From positions 1 to 64,000 of the forward strand of contig DXZW01000048.1 in NCBI GenBank assembly GCA_019419455.1: a DNA stretch of 64,000 bases. Direction: 5' to 3'. Under the pieces are notes generated by a model, which saw only the letters and a list, made by a program, of their open reading frames with translations, did not search any database and had not been told where the DNA came from. Shown piece after piece: positions 1 through 7,581 of the stretch; position 1 is the first letter of the stretch, and each line of letters begins with the position of its first letter. This DNA comes from Collinsella sp. GTDB taxonomy: Bacteria; Actinomycetota; Coriobacteriia; Coriobacteriales; Coriobacteriaceae. A program made the translations under genes and the position numbers.

Positions 1-82
1 CCGGCAGCAGCTGCTTGGAGGTCACGAGCGTGAGCGGGTACAGGCGCGTGCCGGAACCGCCGGCGAGGATGATGCCTTTCAT
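1..82 (-). CDS. rmlA: Glucose-1-phosphate thymidylyltransferase, N-terminus only (runs off the window)
   Basis: Only the first 27 codons are in the window. They read MKGIILAGGSGTRLYPLT, followed by a segment ending SKQLLP. The GGSGTRL loop with KQLLP is the nucleotide-binding start of sugar-nucleotidyl transferases, and this exact form is typical of RmlA, which makes dTDP-glucose on the way to dTDP-rhamnose. The ATG lies 4 bases after the stop of the glycosyltransferase gene, so it is the next gene of the same polysaccharide operon. The 3' end is outside the window, so activity and length cannot be judged. Confidence 0.8.
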   Translation of the reverse strand, partial: MKGIILAGGSGTRLYPLTLVTSKQLLP

Positions 83-86
83 ATTG

Positions 87-1253
87 CTATTGCCTTCCGA
101 GGAAAAGGCCTTCGTAGCTGTCGGTGATGAACCGCCACGAATACCGGTCGCGGATAACGGAGGTCGATGCCGTATCGAGCTCCTCGATCGAGTTTGAGTC
201 CATCATGTCCGCACGGTTAATAAGTTCAGCCAGGTCTCCGGATCCCTTACTCCAATACAGAGCCGAGTCCTCGGCGACCTCGCGGTTGAAGCCGACGTCG
301 AGAAGGAGGTTAAGGCGCGTGGACGCCAGCGCCTCCAGGAGGCTCGGGTTGGTGCCCCCCACCTCATGGCCGTGGAAGTAGCCGTATGCTTTCTCGCGAA
401 TCTTCTTCAGGAGCTCCTGGTCGTAGACGGTCCCGACGAACTTGATGCGTGGGTCGGACTTGAAGTGCGTCTTCCGCTCGAGCTCCGCGAGGAAGGAGTC
501 ATCCACTCCAGTCACGAGCGCGAAATCCCGCTTGGAGTCGCAAGCCATGAACTCCCGAATCATGGTCTCGTAGTTGTTCTCAGGCACGAAGCGTCCCACA
601 ACCAGGTAGTAGCCGTAGGGCTCGAGGCCCTTCTCGGAGAGCCATCCGGTGAACTTGGGGTCGTCGTCAGCGAGCGCGGAGTGCCTGATGTCGGCCCCGT
701 AGGCGATGAAAGTCGTCTCGGGGTCCAGGTCGGCATACTCCCCTCGAATGTACTTCTCGATGTTCTTGGAGTCGCACACCATCAGGTCGGCGTGCTTGAC
801 CATCCCGCGCTCCGAGACCTTCCAGTACTTGCGGACGGGCGCGCTCCACTTGGCGCGCTTCCATTCGTGCCCGTCGGGGTTCACGAGGACCTTGCCGCCA
901 AGGGCGTGGATCCTGTTCACGTACCTGCCGAAGAACGGCCCGATGCGACAGGCCAGCACGTAGACGATGGGGTGCTGGACTCGGTTCTCCTCAATGTAGG
1001 CGATGCACCACTTGAGGGCGTCGATGTCGTAGAAGATCGCCCTCGCGGCACCGACGGGCCTGCGCAGCACGTTGAAGCAGTGCGCCCCGTTGTGCTCGAA
1101 CTCGCCGACCTGCTCGGCGGAATCCACAGCGCACGCCACGTGATACTTGAGGTCAGGCGAAACCTGATTCTCGGTCAGCTTCTCCACGAACGTCTCGTAA
1201 CCGCCGTAGTTTGCCGGAATCCCCTTGGATCCGATGATGAAAACATGCTGCAT
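87..1253 (-). CDS. DUF1972-type glycosyltransferase (rhamnosyltransferase-like), 388 aa
   Basis: A cytoplasmic glycosyltransferase predicted to add a sugar to an undecaprenyl-linked polysaccharide precursor. The N-terminus, MQHVFIIGSKGIPANYGGYE, is the hallmark of DUF1972 proteins, which carry an N-terminal donor-side domain followed by a GT4-like domain. The C-terminal half has the GT-B pattern GRFVPENNYE near residue 220 and HGHEVGGTNPSLLEALA near 295, where the conserved Glu contacts the nucleotide sugar. Relatives include rhamnosyltransferases such as Cps2T, which fits with rmlA directly downstream. Its ATG shares one base with the stop of the sugar transferase gene (TAATG), so translation is likely coupled. 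The exact donor is not readable from sequence. Confidence 0.85.
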   Translation of the reverse strand: MQHVFIIGSKGIPANYGGYETFVEKLTENQVSPDLKYHVACAVDSAEQVGEFEHNGAHCFNVLRRPVGAARAIFYDIDALKWCIAYIEENRVQHPIVYVLACRIGPFFGRYVNRIHALGGKVLVNPDGHEWKRAKWSAPVRKYWKVSERGMVKHADLMVCDSKNIEKYIRGEYADLDPETTFIAYGADIRHSALADDDPKFTGWLSEKGLEPYGYYLVVGRFVPENNYETMIREFMACDSKRDFALVTGVDDSFLAELERKTHFKSDPRIKFVGTVYDQELLKKIREKAYGYFHGHEVGGTNPSLLEALASTRLNLLLDVGFNREVAEDSALYWSKGSGDLAELINRADMMDSNSIEELDTASTSVIRDRYSWRFITDSYEGLFLGRQ

Positions 1254-2002
1254 TAGTACGCATCGCTCCCGTTGAAGACCTCCAGAACCGTGAGGAGGAT
1301 GATCTTGAAGTCCGTGACGACTCCGCGCTTGGCTATGTATTCGAGGTCCCGGCGGACCATGCCGTCGAAACCGGTGGAGTTGCGCTCCGTAACTTGCCAG
1401 AGCCCCGTAATGCCTGGCTTCACTGCTAGCCTCTGCAGGTCATACTCGGTGTACTCCGCGACTTCGTTCGGCAGCGGCGGGCGCGGGCCCACGACCGACA
1501 TCTGGCCCAGGAACACGTTCAGGAACTGCGGGAACTCGTCGATGGAGTGCTTGCGGATGAACTTCCCGATCTTGGTGACGCGGGGGTCCTCCTTCATTTT
1601 GAACATGGCGCCGGCGATCTCGTTTTGCTCCTTGAGCTCGGCGAGGCGCTCGTCGGCGTCCTTGTACATGGAGCGGAACTTCCACATGCGGAAGGTTGAC
1701 AGGCTGCCGTCGGGGCAGGTCTGACCAACGCGGATCTGGCTGTAGAAGGGGTTGCCCTCGCTCTCAAGGCGGATGGCGGCTGCCAGCACCAGGCTAGGAA
1801 TCGCGATGAGGACAAGCGCGACACCGCTGAAAGCGATGTCAAAGGCGCGCTTAACGGCGCGGTAAGCCAGGCGCGAACGATCCCAGTCCACGATGGATTG
1901 CATGGCCTTGTAACGGCCGACGCCCTCGCGCCGGTCCATGGCCTGAGCAATCAGTGCCGCCCCTGCGGGCGCATCCGTTGTATATTGAGTTTTATCCGAC
2001 AC
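1253..2002 (-). CDS. Priming undecaprenyl-phosphate sugar phosphotransferase, 249 aa
   Basis: This enzyme transfers a sugar-1-phosphate to undecaprenyl phosphate and so starts assembly of a surface polysaccharide repeat unit at the inner membrane face. Visible family motifs (bacterial sugar transferase, PF02397) are KRAFDI before a hydrophobic re-entrant segment at about residues 57-80, RVG, MWKFRSM, DEFPQFLNV, VGPRPP and KPGITGLWQV. The length suits the short single-hairpin type rather than the five-helix WbaP type. The start is a GTG behind AAGAGAAC. It lies 66 bases downstream of loaP and overlaps the next gene by one base. Whether glucose, galactose or another sugar is used cannot be decided here. 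Confidence 0.9.
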   Translation of the reverse strand: MSDKTQYTTDAPAGAALIAQAMDRREGVGRYKAMQSIVDWDRSRLAYRAVKRAFDIAFSGVALVLIAIPSLVLAAAIRLESEGNPFYSQIRVGQTCPDGSLSTFRMWKFRSMYKDADERLAELKEQNEIAGAMFKMKEDPRVTKIGKFIRKHSIDEFPQFLNVFLGQMSVVGPRPPLPNEVAEYTEYDLQRLAVKPGITGLWQVTERNSTGFDGMVRRDLEYIAKRGVVTDFKIILLTVLEVFNGSDAY

Positions 2003-2068
2003 GTTCTCTTATAACACTTCGTCCCCGGGTCGGGGATCCTCCCTGTTCTGAATAGCGACCGTCTACAG

Positions 2069-2614
2069 CTAGGCGATCGCCTTTTTAAGGTTTCGCATTA
2101 CGCGCTGCTCGGCCGAAAGCACGGCGAGGCCAACGCGCGTAGTCACACGTCGGCCGCACAGGTCGAGCTCCAAATAAGCAGTGCTCTTACGTCTGTTAAT
2201 ATTTTTGATAAGGCCTTCGTGGCCCAGCAGCGGACCTGCCGTCACTACCACCTGGTCGCCGTCTTTTAGGGCCTCGCTCATGGGCACTACGCGGTCTCCC
2301 CTATGCGTAAAGCCGCCAATAAGCTGGACCTCTTCTTTTGCCAGCGGCACAAACTGACCGTCCTGGGCAAGTACCCGGGCAAAGTCGTCTATGCGCAGCA
2401 GATAATGTTGCACGGTACGGGGATCTGCCGTATCGCAGATAAGATAACCGGGAAAGAGCGGCTTAGTCGTATTGACCCATTCGCCGTGTACCTTGATCTC
2501 GGTTTGATATTGGGGATAAAAGAGCTCTTGCATGGCACTCGCCGGCACCATGCGCTCGATGCGCTCGCGCATTACGTCTTCGCGACCGTTAATGACCTGG
2601 ATCACATACCACAC
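2069..2614 (-). CDS. loaP: LoaP/NusG-type specialised processive antitermination factor, 181 aa
   Basis: A NusG paralogue expected to bind RNA polymerase and let it read through terminators in the long downstream polysaccharide operon. The NGN domain begins WYVIQVINGRE and contains a PLFPGYLI segment near residue 55. A C-terminal KOW domain follows at about residues 120-160 (GDQVVVTAGPLLGHEGLI). I start it at the GTG giving MWYVIQV, because AAGGGG lies 9 bases upstream and NusG proteins normally begin at this point; a GTG three codons earlier is possible. The position as first gene of a capsule/exopolysaccharide operon matches the LoaP subfamily rather than housekeeping NusG, which sits beside secE and rplK. 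The LoaP assignment is by context. Confidence 0.8.
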   Translation of the reverse strand: MWYVIQVINGREDVMRERIERMVPASAMQELFYPQYQTEIKVHGEWVNTTKPLFPGYLICDTADPRTVQHYLLRIDDFARVLAQDGQFVPLAKEEVQLIGGFTHRGDRVVPMSEALKDGDQVVVTAGPLLGHEGLIKNINRRKSTAYLELDLCGRRVTTRVGLAVLSAEQRVMRNLKKAIA

Positions 2615-2643
2615 GAGCACCACCCCCTTGCTGTCTTACGTGT

Positions 2644-2716
2644 GGCTCACGGGGTTTGGGTATGGCTTCGCCAGGGCGCTCATGCGCGAAGGCGCTCCAT
2701 ATTCAAACCCTGAGCC
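2644..2716 (-). promoter_or_regulatory. Long hairpin in the loaP leader
   Basis: An imperfect 73-nt inverted repeat lies about 30 bases upstream of the loaP start. The outer arms pair GGCTCA with TGAGCC, then GGGTTTG with CAAACCC, then TATGG with CCATA, and a further GC-rich helix lies inside. LoaP proteins are reported to recognise an RNA hairpin in the leader of their target operon, so this is a candidate recognition element. No U-run follows on the minus strand, so it is not a simple terminator. Confidence 0.5.
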
Positions 2717-2891
2717 CAGTCAGACAAGCGCGTGGCTCTGCCCCACCGTGAACGGTATGTACAAATGCAGTTGCAGGAGACGCGGACGTGTATCGCAAAA
2801 GACCGCATCCCCAGCTGACTGCGTGCGAGCCAGTCAAGCGGGTACAAAACTGGACCGCACGCAAACAGCTAAAGGACTGCTACGTATTGGC

Positions 2892-2930
2892 ATACAACTA
2901 TTAATTAGTTGTATTAAAGAATTACCTCAA
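2892..2930 (-). promoter_or_regulatory. Candidate promoter and palindromic operator for the loaP operon
   Basis: On the minus strand TTGAGG (2925-2930) and TAATTA (2902-2907) are 17 bases apart. The -10 lies inside a palindrome at 2892-2914 with arms ATACAACTA and TAGTTGTAT around TTAAT, which could be a repressor site. Use of this promoter would give a leader of roughly 280 nt that contains the hairpin at 2644-2716. Confidence 0.4.
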
Positions 2931-3348
2931 TACAAATAAACAACGTCGCATGACTTCTTTATTGGAGCTCGTGGTGTTTCTGGCACCGCCGTTACGGCCG
3001 GATGCTGATCGACCCTGCGCTGCGTGGCTTGCTGGAGCCGCGAGCACAGTTGAACTCATGTAACGTTAGGTATCCTAGCACAAGCTGGTAGCAAAACTGA
3101 TTTGGGCTGCGTTGGACAACATATCGTTCATTTGACGTGCTTAGGGGGGCTGTTTTGGGATGTTTTTCACGTTAATGCAGGTTATTGGGATGATAACGGT
3201 GATTAGGCGCGTTCCTGAAGCCCAAATGGAACGGCGATCTACATTGATAATCGCGTTCGTCTAACAAACTATGTACAGACATGGGAAATAAATTGTGCAA
3301 CTTTTTGTTGGCGTAGGTGGGGTTTGCAGCGCATGGAGTTTCGGCATG
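2931..3348. other. Intergenic stretch without a recognised feature
   Basis: About 400 bases between the candidate loaP promoter and the tRNA-Ala terminator. I see no credible reading frame, RNA gene or strong repeat. Any frame running through here is a by-product of the neighbouring tRNA. Confidence 0.5.
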
Positions 3349-3380
3349 AAAAAAGGCCTTCGGAATTCCGAAGGCCTTTG
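3349..3380 (-). terminator. Intrinsic terminator after tRNA-Ala
   Basis: A near-perfect palindrome, AAAGGCCTTCGG AATT CCGAAGGCCTTT, followed on the minus strand by a run of T. It lies just downstream of the tRNA. Confidence 0.85.
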
Positions 3381-3389
3381 CATTCACGA

Positions 3390-3465
3390 TGGTGGAGACG
3401 AGGGGGATCGAACCCCTGACCTCTTGACTGCCAGTCAAGCGCTCTCCCAGCTGAGCTACGCCCCC
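3390..3465 (-). tRNA. tRNA-Ala(GGC), CCA encoded
   Basis: A complete 76-nt cloverleaf. The acceptor stem GGGGGCG pairs with CGTCTCC using two G-U pairs, the D arm is GCTC/GAGC, and the anticodon loop CTGGCAG (anticodon GGC) is closed by TTGA/TCAA. The T arm is AGGGG TTCGATC CCCCT, the discriminator is A, and CCA is encoded in the DNA. A strong promoter lies upstream and a terminator downstream, so it is a single-gene unit. Confidence 0.95.
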
Positions 3466-3478
3466 GTGACGAGGAGAT

Positions 3479-3507
3479 ATTATAGGGGAAGTTCGCGCGG
3501 CATACAA
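3479..3507 (-). promoter_or_regulatory. Promoter of tRNA-Ala
   Basis: The minus strand has TTGTAT, a 17-base spacer, then a perfect TATAAT, about 13 bases before the tRNA 5' end, with a GC-rich stretch following. This is the expected layout for a stable-RNA promoter. Confidence 0.75.
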
Positions 3508-3535
3508 GGACTTTTTTGGGTCAGATTCTAAATGC

Positions 3536-4177
3536 CTATTGATATAGGTAAGCGATGGCGGTGCCGGTGTGGACTTTGATCTTGGCCGTACCCCTGACGA
3601 CGTTGCTGATGCCCGTGTCGGCCAACAGGCCCAGGGTGCTGTGATCTAGCCGCCATTCTAGGCCGCGTTCGCTTACCTCGGTGTTGGGGGCTATAGCAAT
3701 GATGGAGAACGTCTTGCCTTCGGCGCCCTCAATGGTCCACGATTCGCCTGCGCGAAGGATGCGGGCGACCACCTTGTCCTCGGCAATCCAGACTGGGACA
3801 TCCTCGTAGCCTGCAAGCAACCCCAGTACGGACAGGGCCATGTCGGGACGGCCGCCCGTAGCGCAAGTCGCAACCACTTCGGCACCCGGCCAGCGACGGC
3901 GGACGGAATCGAGCGCCAGTGCCAGATCGGTATAGTCCTTGTACGGGTCGTGGCGCTCAACTTCAAAGTCGGTGGCGGCGTCGACCAACGCACGACCAGC
4001 GTCGCTCACCGTATCGGCATCCCCCACATACACGTCACAGCCCAGCCCTGCGCCCAGCAGCGCATCGAGCCCGCGGTCCACGGCGACAACGTGGTCGCAC
4101 TCCCCTGCTAGCCTATGCAACAGATCCGCGCTCGCCACCACGGGCGAGCCGCAGACCACTAATACCTTGCAAGCCAC
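3536..4177 (-). CDS. thiN: Thiamine pyrophosphokinase, 213 aa
   Basis: Converts thiamine plus ATP into thiamine pyrophosphate in the cytoplasm. Family features are AVDRGLDALLGAGL near residue 33, the acidic GDADTVS (GDFDS-like) loop near 52, KDYTDLALAL near 80, the glycine-rich CATGGRPDM near 105, and a C-terminal beta domain ending HTGTAIAYLYQ. The usual GGRLDH is here GGRPDM, so the last His of that motif is missing; the effect is unclear. The start is a GTG behind GAGGG, 9 bases after the HAD gene stop, so the two genes are probably co-transcribed. Confidence 0.85.
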   Translation of the reverse strand: MACKVLVVCGSPVVASADLLHRLAGECDHVVAVDRGLDALLGAGLGCDVYVGDADTVSDAGRALVDAATDFEVERHDPYKDYTDLALALDSVRRRWPGAEVVATCATGGRPDMALSVLGLLAGYEDVPVWIAEDKVVARILRAGESWTIEGAEGKTFSIIAIAPNTEVSERGLEWRLDHSTLGLLADTGISNVVRGTAKIKVHTGTAIAYLYQ

Positions 4178-4186
4178 AGCCCTCGC

Positions 4187-4876
4187 CTATCCCTCAAACG
4201 AAAGCACGCTGGCCAGATCCAGGTCCTCATAGCTGTCGATAAAGATATCGCAGTTGGCACGCACATCGTCGCGCTTCATGCGGCCGTGCGGGTCATAGAT
4301 GCCCACGCGCTTAAAGCCGGCGGCCCCAGAGCTCTTTAGGCCAAAGACGGCGTCCTCAAACACCCAAGCGCGCTCAAACTTGTGCCCATGGCGCTCCTCC
4401 AGGCGGCGCAACGCCAGCTCGTATACGTCGGGGAACTGTTTGGAGCGTCCTGCCTCGCCCGTGGTGGTCACAAACTCCATGTACACGTCGAGCCCCGCAC
4501 CTGCGAGCGCAGACTGCACCAGCTCGGCCGGAGTAGACGTGGCCACGCACATGGCAATACCCGCCGCCTTCGCCTGCTCCAAAAATGCCAGGAGCCCGTC
4601 GCGCGGCGGCACCTTAGAGTAGCCATCGATCAGGATGTCGCTCAGCTCACGGTAGAGCTCCTCGCCATTCGCGCCAATGCCCCAGGTGTCGTGGTAGGCC
4701 TGACACTCATCCTCCAGCGACAAATGCTCAAACTGGGCAAAATCGTCGACCGTCACGTCGACACCGTGGCGGTGCAATAACTCGGGCTGAGCATAAGCCC
4801 AGACGGGGGTGCTATTAACCAGCGTGCCATCGCAATCGAAAATAAAAGCAACCTTGGGAGTGGCGGTATGGGGCAT
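4187..4876 (-). CDS. HAD-superfamily hydrolase, beta-phosphoglucomutase-like, 229 aa
   Basis: A cytoplasmic haloacid dehalogenase-type phosphatase or phosphomutase. Motif I is FDCDGTLVNS, with the nucleophile Asp and acid/base Asp near residues 13-15. Motif II is VATSTP, motif III is the Lys in GRSKQFPD, and motif IV is VFEDAVFGLKS. A helical cap sits between motifs I and II, as in class C1 enzymes of the phosphoglycolate phosphatase/beta-phosphoglucomutase group. I start at the ATG giving MPHTATPK because GAAAGG lies 8 bases before it; a TTG seven codons upstream is also open. The substrate cannot be read from sequence. The gene is divergent from glgB and shares that regulatory region. Confidence 0.8.
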   Translation of the reverse strand: MPHTATPKVAFIFDCDGTLVNSTPVWAYAQPELLHRHGVDVTVDDFAQFEHLSLEDECQAYHDTWGIGANGEELYRELSDILIDGYSKVPPRDGLLAFLEQAKAAGIAMCVATSTPAELVQSALAGAGLDVYMEFVTTTGEAGRSKQFPDVYELALRRLEERHGHKFERAWVFEDAVFGLKSSGAAGFKRVGIYDPHGRMKRDDVRANCDIFIDSYEDLDLASVLSFEG

Positions 4877-4920
4877 AAACGGACCTTTCGATATCAAATG
4901 ATAAACATCCTGCTAAAAAC

Positions 4921-4986
4921 GTTTTACCAAACGTCAGCCAAACAATTTTGAAACCCAAATTGGTAAAACTGTCAAGAGTTTTACCA
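4921..4986. promoter_or_regulatory. Triple TGGTAAAAC/GTTTTACCA operator array
   Basis: GTTTTACCA occurs at 4921-4929, its reverse complement TGGTAAAAC at 4961-4969, and GTTTTACCA again at 4978-4986. The last two form a dyad with an 8-base centre. The array is between the divergent HAD gene and glgB, and the same 9-mer recurs at 15110-15118 upstream of the GH13-GH77 gene. It is a candidate binding site of a sugar-responsive regulator; the regulator is not in the window. Confidence 0.5.
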
Positions 4987-5082
4987 CGTCAATTCTGCCA
5001 GTGGTGTAAACATGTCGCTTACCGATTAAACGCCCCCGCAAATCCGCTTTCGTCCATAAAACTAACGCACAGGTGTTATCGT

Positions 5083-5136
5083 AGTTTCTGCCGAAAGTTC
5101 CACCGAGCACGCGAGGTGGAACGAATCACAGAAACT
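5083..5136. promoter_or_regulatory. Structured dyad in the glgB leader
   Basis: Two nested stems: AGTTTCTG (5083-5090) pairs with CAGAAACT (5129-5136), and inside a symmetric 6/6 internal loop GTTCCACC (5097-5104) pairs with GGTGGAAC (5115-5122). No U-run follows. It may be an RNA leader structure or a protein-binding dyad for glgB. Confidence 0.4.
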
Positions 5137-5207
5137 TCGCCGTCCCTTCGATTCGTGCAGCCTTGGACCTTTCGCATCTAGTCACCAAGGCAACACGCTG
5201 CCGCGTC

Positions 5208-7487
5208 ATGATGGGATCAAACGTGAGCGATACAAAGCTAAAGCCAGCAACCAAAAAGCCTGCTACCCGCAAAGCCGCCCCGCACGCACCGGAGCTCTCC
5301 AAGGACGATGTCTACCTGTTTGGCATTGGAATGTGGGAGCGCAGCTGGGAAAAGATGGGCGCTCACCCCGACACGCAGAACCGCACGCGTGGCTGGCGCT
5401 TTTGCGTTTGGGCGCCCGATGTAAAAAGCATCCATGTCATTGGCGAATTTAATGACTGGGATGAGCAAGCCAACCCGCTGGTGCCCATGCATACGAGCGC
5501 TATCTGGGAAGGCTTTATTCCTGGCGCGGAGCAGGGCCAGCTCTATAAGTACCTTATCGAGACCAACGAGGGCGAAAAGCTCTACAAGGCCGATCCGTAC
5601 GCCTTTAAAGCCGAGTGCCCTCCGGGAACCGCCAGCGTGCTGTGGACCCTCGATGGCTATAAGTGGAACGACGCCGCGTGGCTCAAGCGCCGCGCCAGCC
5701 ATAACCACATGTCGCAGCCCCTTAACATCTACGAGGTGCATATTGGCTCGTGGAAGCGCCACGGCGACGCGCCGCAAGGCGAGCCGGACGAGTACGGCAA
5801 CTACCCCGGCCCCATGGATCCCTTCCCCGCGCAGCGCGGCGAGTTTTACACCTACGACGACCTGTCGGTGGAGCTCGTGGACTACGTGCACGACATGGGA
5901 TACACGCATATCGAGGTTATGCCGCTTATGGAGCATCCCTTCGATGGCTCCTGGGGCTACCAGACGACCGGCTACTATGCCGCCACGTCGCGCTACGGCA
6001 ACCCGCAGCAGCTCATGCACTTTATCGATGCGTGCCACGAGGCGGGCATCGGCGTGATCATGGACTGGGTACCCGGCGGTTTTTGCGCCGACTCCCACGG
6101 CCTTGCCACCTTTAACGGCCACATGCTGTTTGAGCACGAGATTCACCCCAACTGGGGCACGCACAAGTTTGACTTCGCCCGCGGCGAGGTCCGCTCCTTC
6201 TTGGTCTCCAACGTGCTGTACTGGCTCGAGAACTTCCACGTGGACGGCATTCGCATGGACGGCGTGTCCAGCATGCTGTACCTCAACTTTGGCATCGACG
6301 ATCCGGGCCAAAAGAAGTTCAACAAGTACGGCACCGAGGAGGACCTGGACGCCAGCGCGTTTATCCGCCAGGTCAACTGCGCCGTGGAGGCGCACTATCC
6401 CGACGTGATGATGATGGCCGAGGAGTCCACCGCGTGGCCGCTCGTGACCTATCCGCCGCAGGACGGCGGCCTGGGCTTCCACTACAAGTGGGACATGGGC
6501 TGGATGAACGACACCCTGCACTACATGCAGACCGATTTTCCGTGGCGCCCCGGCAACCACGGCCTGCTCACGTTCTCCATCATGTACGCCTTTACCGAGA
6601 ACTTTATCTGCCCGCTGAGCCACGACGAGGTCGTGCACGGCAAGTGCTCGCTCATCGGCCGCATGCCGGGCGACTGGTGGCGCCAGTTTGCCGGCCTGCG
6701 CACGTTGGCTTTCTACCAGATGACGCACCCCGGTGCCAAGCTCAACTTTATGGGCAACGAGATCGGCCAGTTTATTGAGTGGCGCTACTACGAATCCATC
6801 CAGTGGTTCCTGACCGAGGAGTACGAGACTCACAAGCATCATCAGGCGTTTATCAAGGCGCTCAACCACCTGTACACTGCCGAGCCCGCCCTGTACGAGC
6901 GCGGCTACACCGATGACGGCTTTACCTGGATCGATGCGGACAACTCCAAGCAGTCCATCGTGAGCTTTGTGCGCCAGGGCGAGGACATCGACGACGACCT
7001 GGTGATCCTGATCAACTTTGATCCGGCGAGCTACGAGAGCTTCCGTGTGGGCGTGCCGCGCGAGGGTGACTGGGAGGTCATCTTCGATTCCGACCGTCCC
7101 GAGTTTGGCGGCAGCGGATACGCCGGCGAGGAGCCCTACACCTGCTCGAGCGAGCCCTATCCCTGGAACGGGCAGATGGACTCTATTGAGATCAAGGTGC
7201 CCGGCCTGGCAGGTGTGGTGCTTAAGCGCCGCGGTCCCAGCAGCTACAAGCCGCCGGTGGTCGAAGCCCCCAAGGCTGCGCCCAAGAAGCGCACGTCCTC
7301 GGTGAAGCCCAAGCCTGCGGCTGCTAAGAAGGCTCCGGATAAGGCAAAGGCTACGACGACCAAGGCCAAGGCCAAGACCGTCGCAAAGCCCGCTGCTAAG
7401 GCTACCACGACCAAGAAGCCGGCTGCCAAAAAGGCCGCTACCAAGGCCAAGTCTGGTTCTGTTAAGTCGTCACCTAAGGATGCGTAA
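5208..7487 (+). CDS. glgB: 1,4-alpha-glucan branching enzyme with a histone-H1-like C-terminal tail
   Basis: Cuts alpha-1,4 chains and re-attaches them as alpha-1,6 branches during glycogen synthesis. After an E-set/CBM48 region with FCVWAPDVKSIHVIGEFNDW comes a GH13 barrel. Counting from this start, the nucleophile is Asp351 in DGIRMDGVSS, the acid/base is Glu405 in MAEEST, and the third acid is in LSHDEVVHGK. A C-terminal beta domain is followed by about 76 residues almost wholly of Lys, Ala, Thr and Pro (from about 7257), which branching enzymes normally lack. The start is uncertain: ATG at 5208 or 5211 is preferred, but no strong ribosome site is visible, and GTG 5223 or an upstream TTG at 5163 are alternatives. 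It heads the glycogen cluster. Confidence 0.92.
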   Translation: MMGSNVSDTKLKPATKKPATRKAAPHAPELSKDDVYLFGIGMWERSWEKMGAHPDTQNRTRGWRFCVWAPDVKSIHVIGEFNDWDEQANPLVPMHTSAIWEGFIPGAEQGQLYKYLIETNEGEKLYKADPYAFKAECPPGTASVLWTLDGYKWNDAAWLKRRASHNHMSQPLNIYEVHIGSWKRHGDAPQGEPDEYGNYPGPMDPFPAQRGEFYTYDDLSVELVDYVHDMGYTHIEVMPLMEHPFDGSWGYQTTGYYAATSRYGNPQQLMHFIDACHEAGIGVIMDWVPGGFCADSHGLATFNGHMLFEHEIHPNWGTHKFDFARGEVRSFLVSNVLYWLENFHVDGIRMDGVSSMLYLNFGIDDPGQKKFNKYGTEEDLDASAFIRQVNCAVEAHYPDVMMMAEESTAWPLVTYPPQDGGLGFHYKWDMGWMNDTLHYMQTDFPWRPGNHGLLTFSIMYAFTENFICPLSHDEVVHGKCSLIGRMPGDWWRQFAGLRTLAFYQMTHPGAKLNFMGNEIGQFIEWRYYESIQWFLTEEYETHKHHQAFIKALNHLYTAEPALYERGYTDDGFTWIDADNSKQSIVSFVRQGEDIDDDLVILINFDPASYESFRVGVPREGDWEVIFDSDRPEFGGSGYAGEEPYTCSSEPYPWNGQMDSIEIKVPGLAGVVLKRRGPSSYKPPVVEAPKAAPKKRTSSVKPKPAAAKKAPDKAKATTTKAKAKTVAKPAAKATTTKKPAAKKAATKAKSGSVKSSPKDA

Positions 7488-7581
7488 CAAAGCCGTTACA
7501 GCTGTAATTGCCCGCCTCGCCGAGGCGTAGGATACAAGTCATAACCGTTCCGGGAGAAACATCCCCGGGGGAAAGGAACGT

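Noticed and set aside
366..1256. A 296-codon plus-strand frame opposite the glycosyltransferase gene
   Set aside because: Composition is that of a complement of a coding strand and no family pattern is seen.
3390..3465. tRNA-Ala as an integration site for a genomic island
   Set aside because: No partial tRNA duplicate or integrase is found nearby, and the cobalamin island is bounded by REP elements instead.
3172..3507. A 111-codon minus-strand frame reading GGVAQLGERLTGSQEVRGSI in its middle
   Set aside because: That peptide is the translation of tRNA-Ala(GGC) itself; it is a well-known annotation artefact, not a gene.
5238..6869. A 543-codon open frame antisense to glgB
   Set aside because: It is rich in His, Val and Leu with no family motif, lies fully opposite a strong gene and is expected from the third-position G/C bias.
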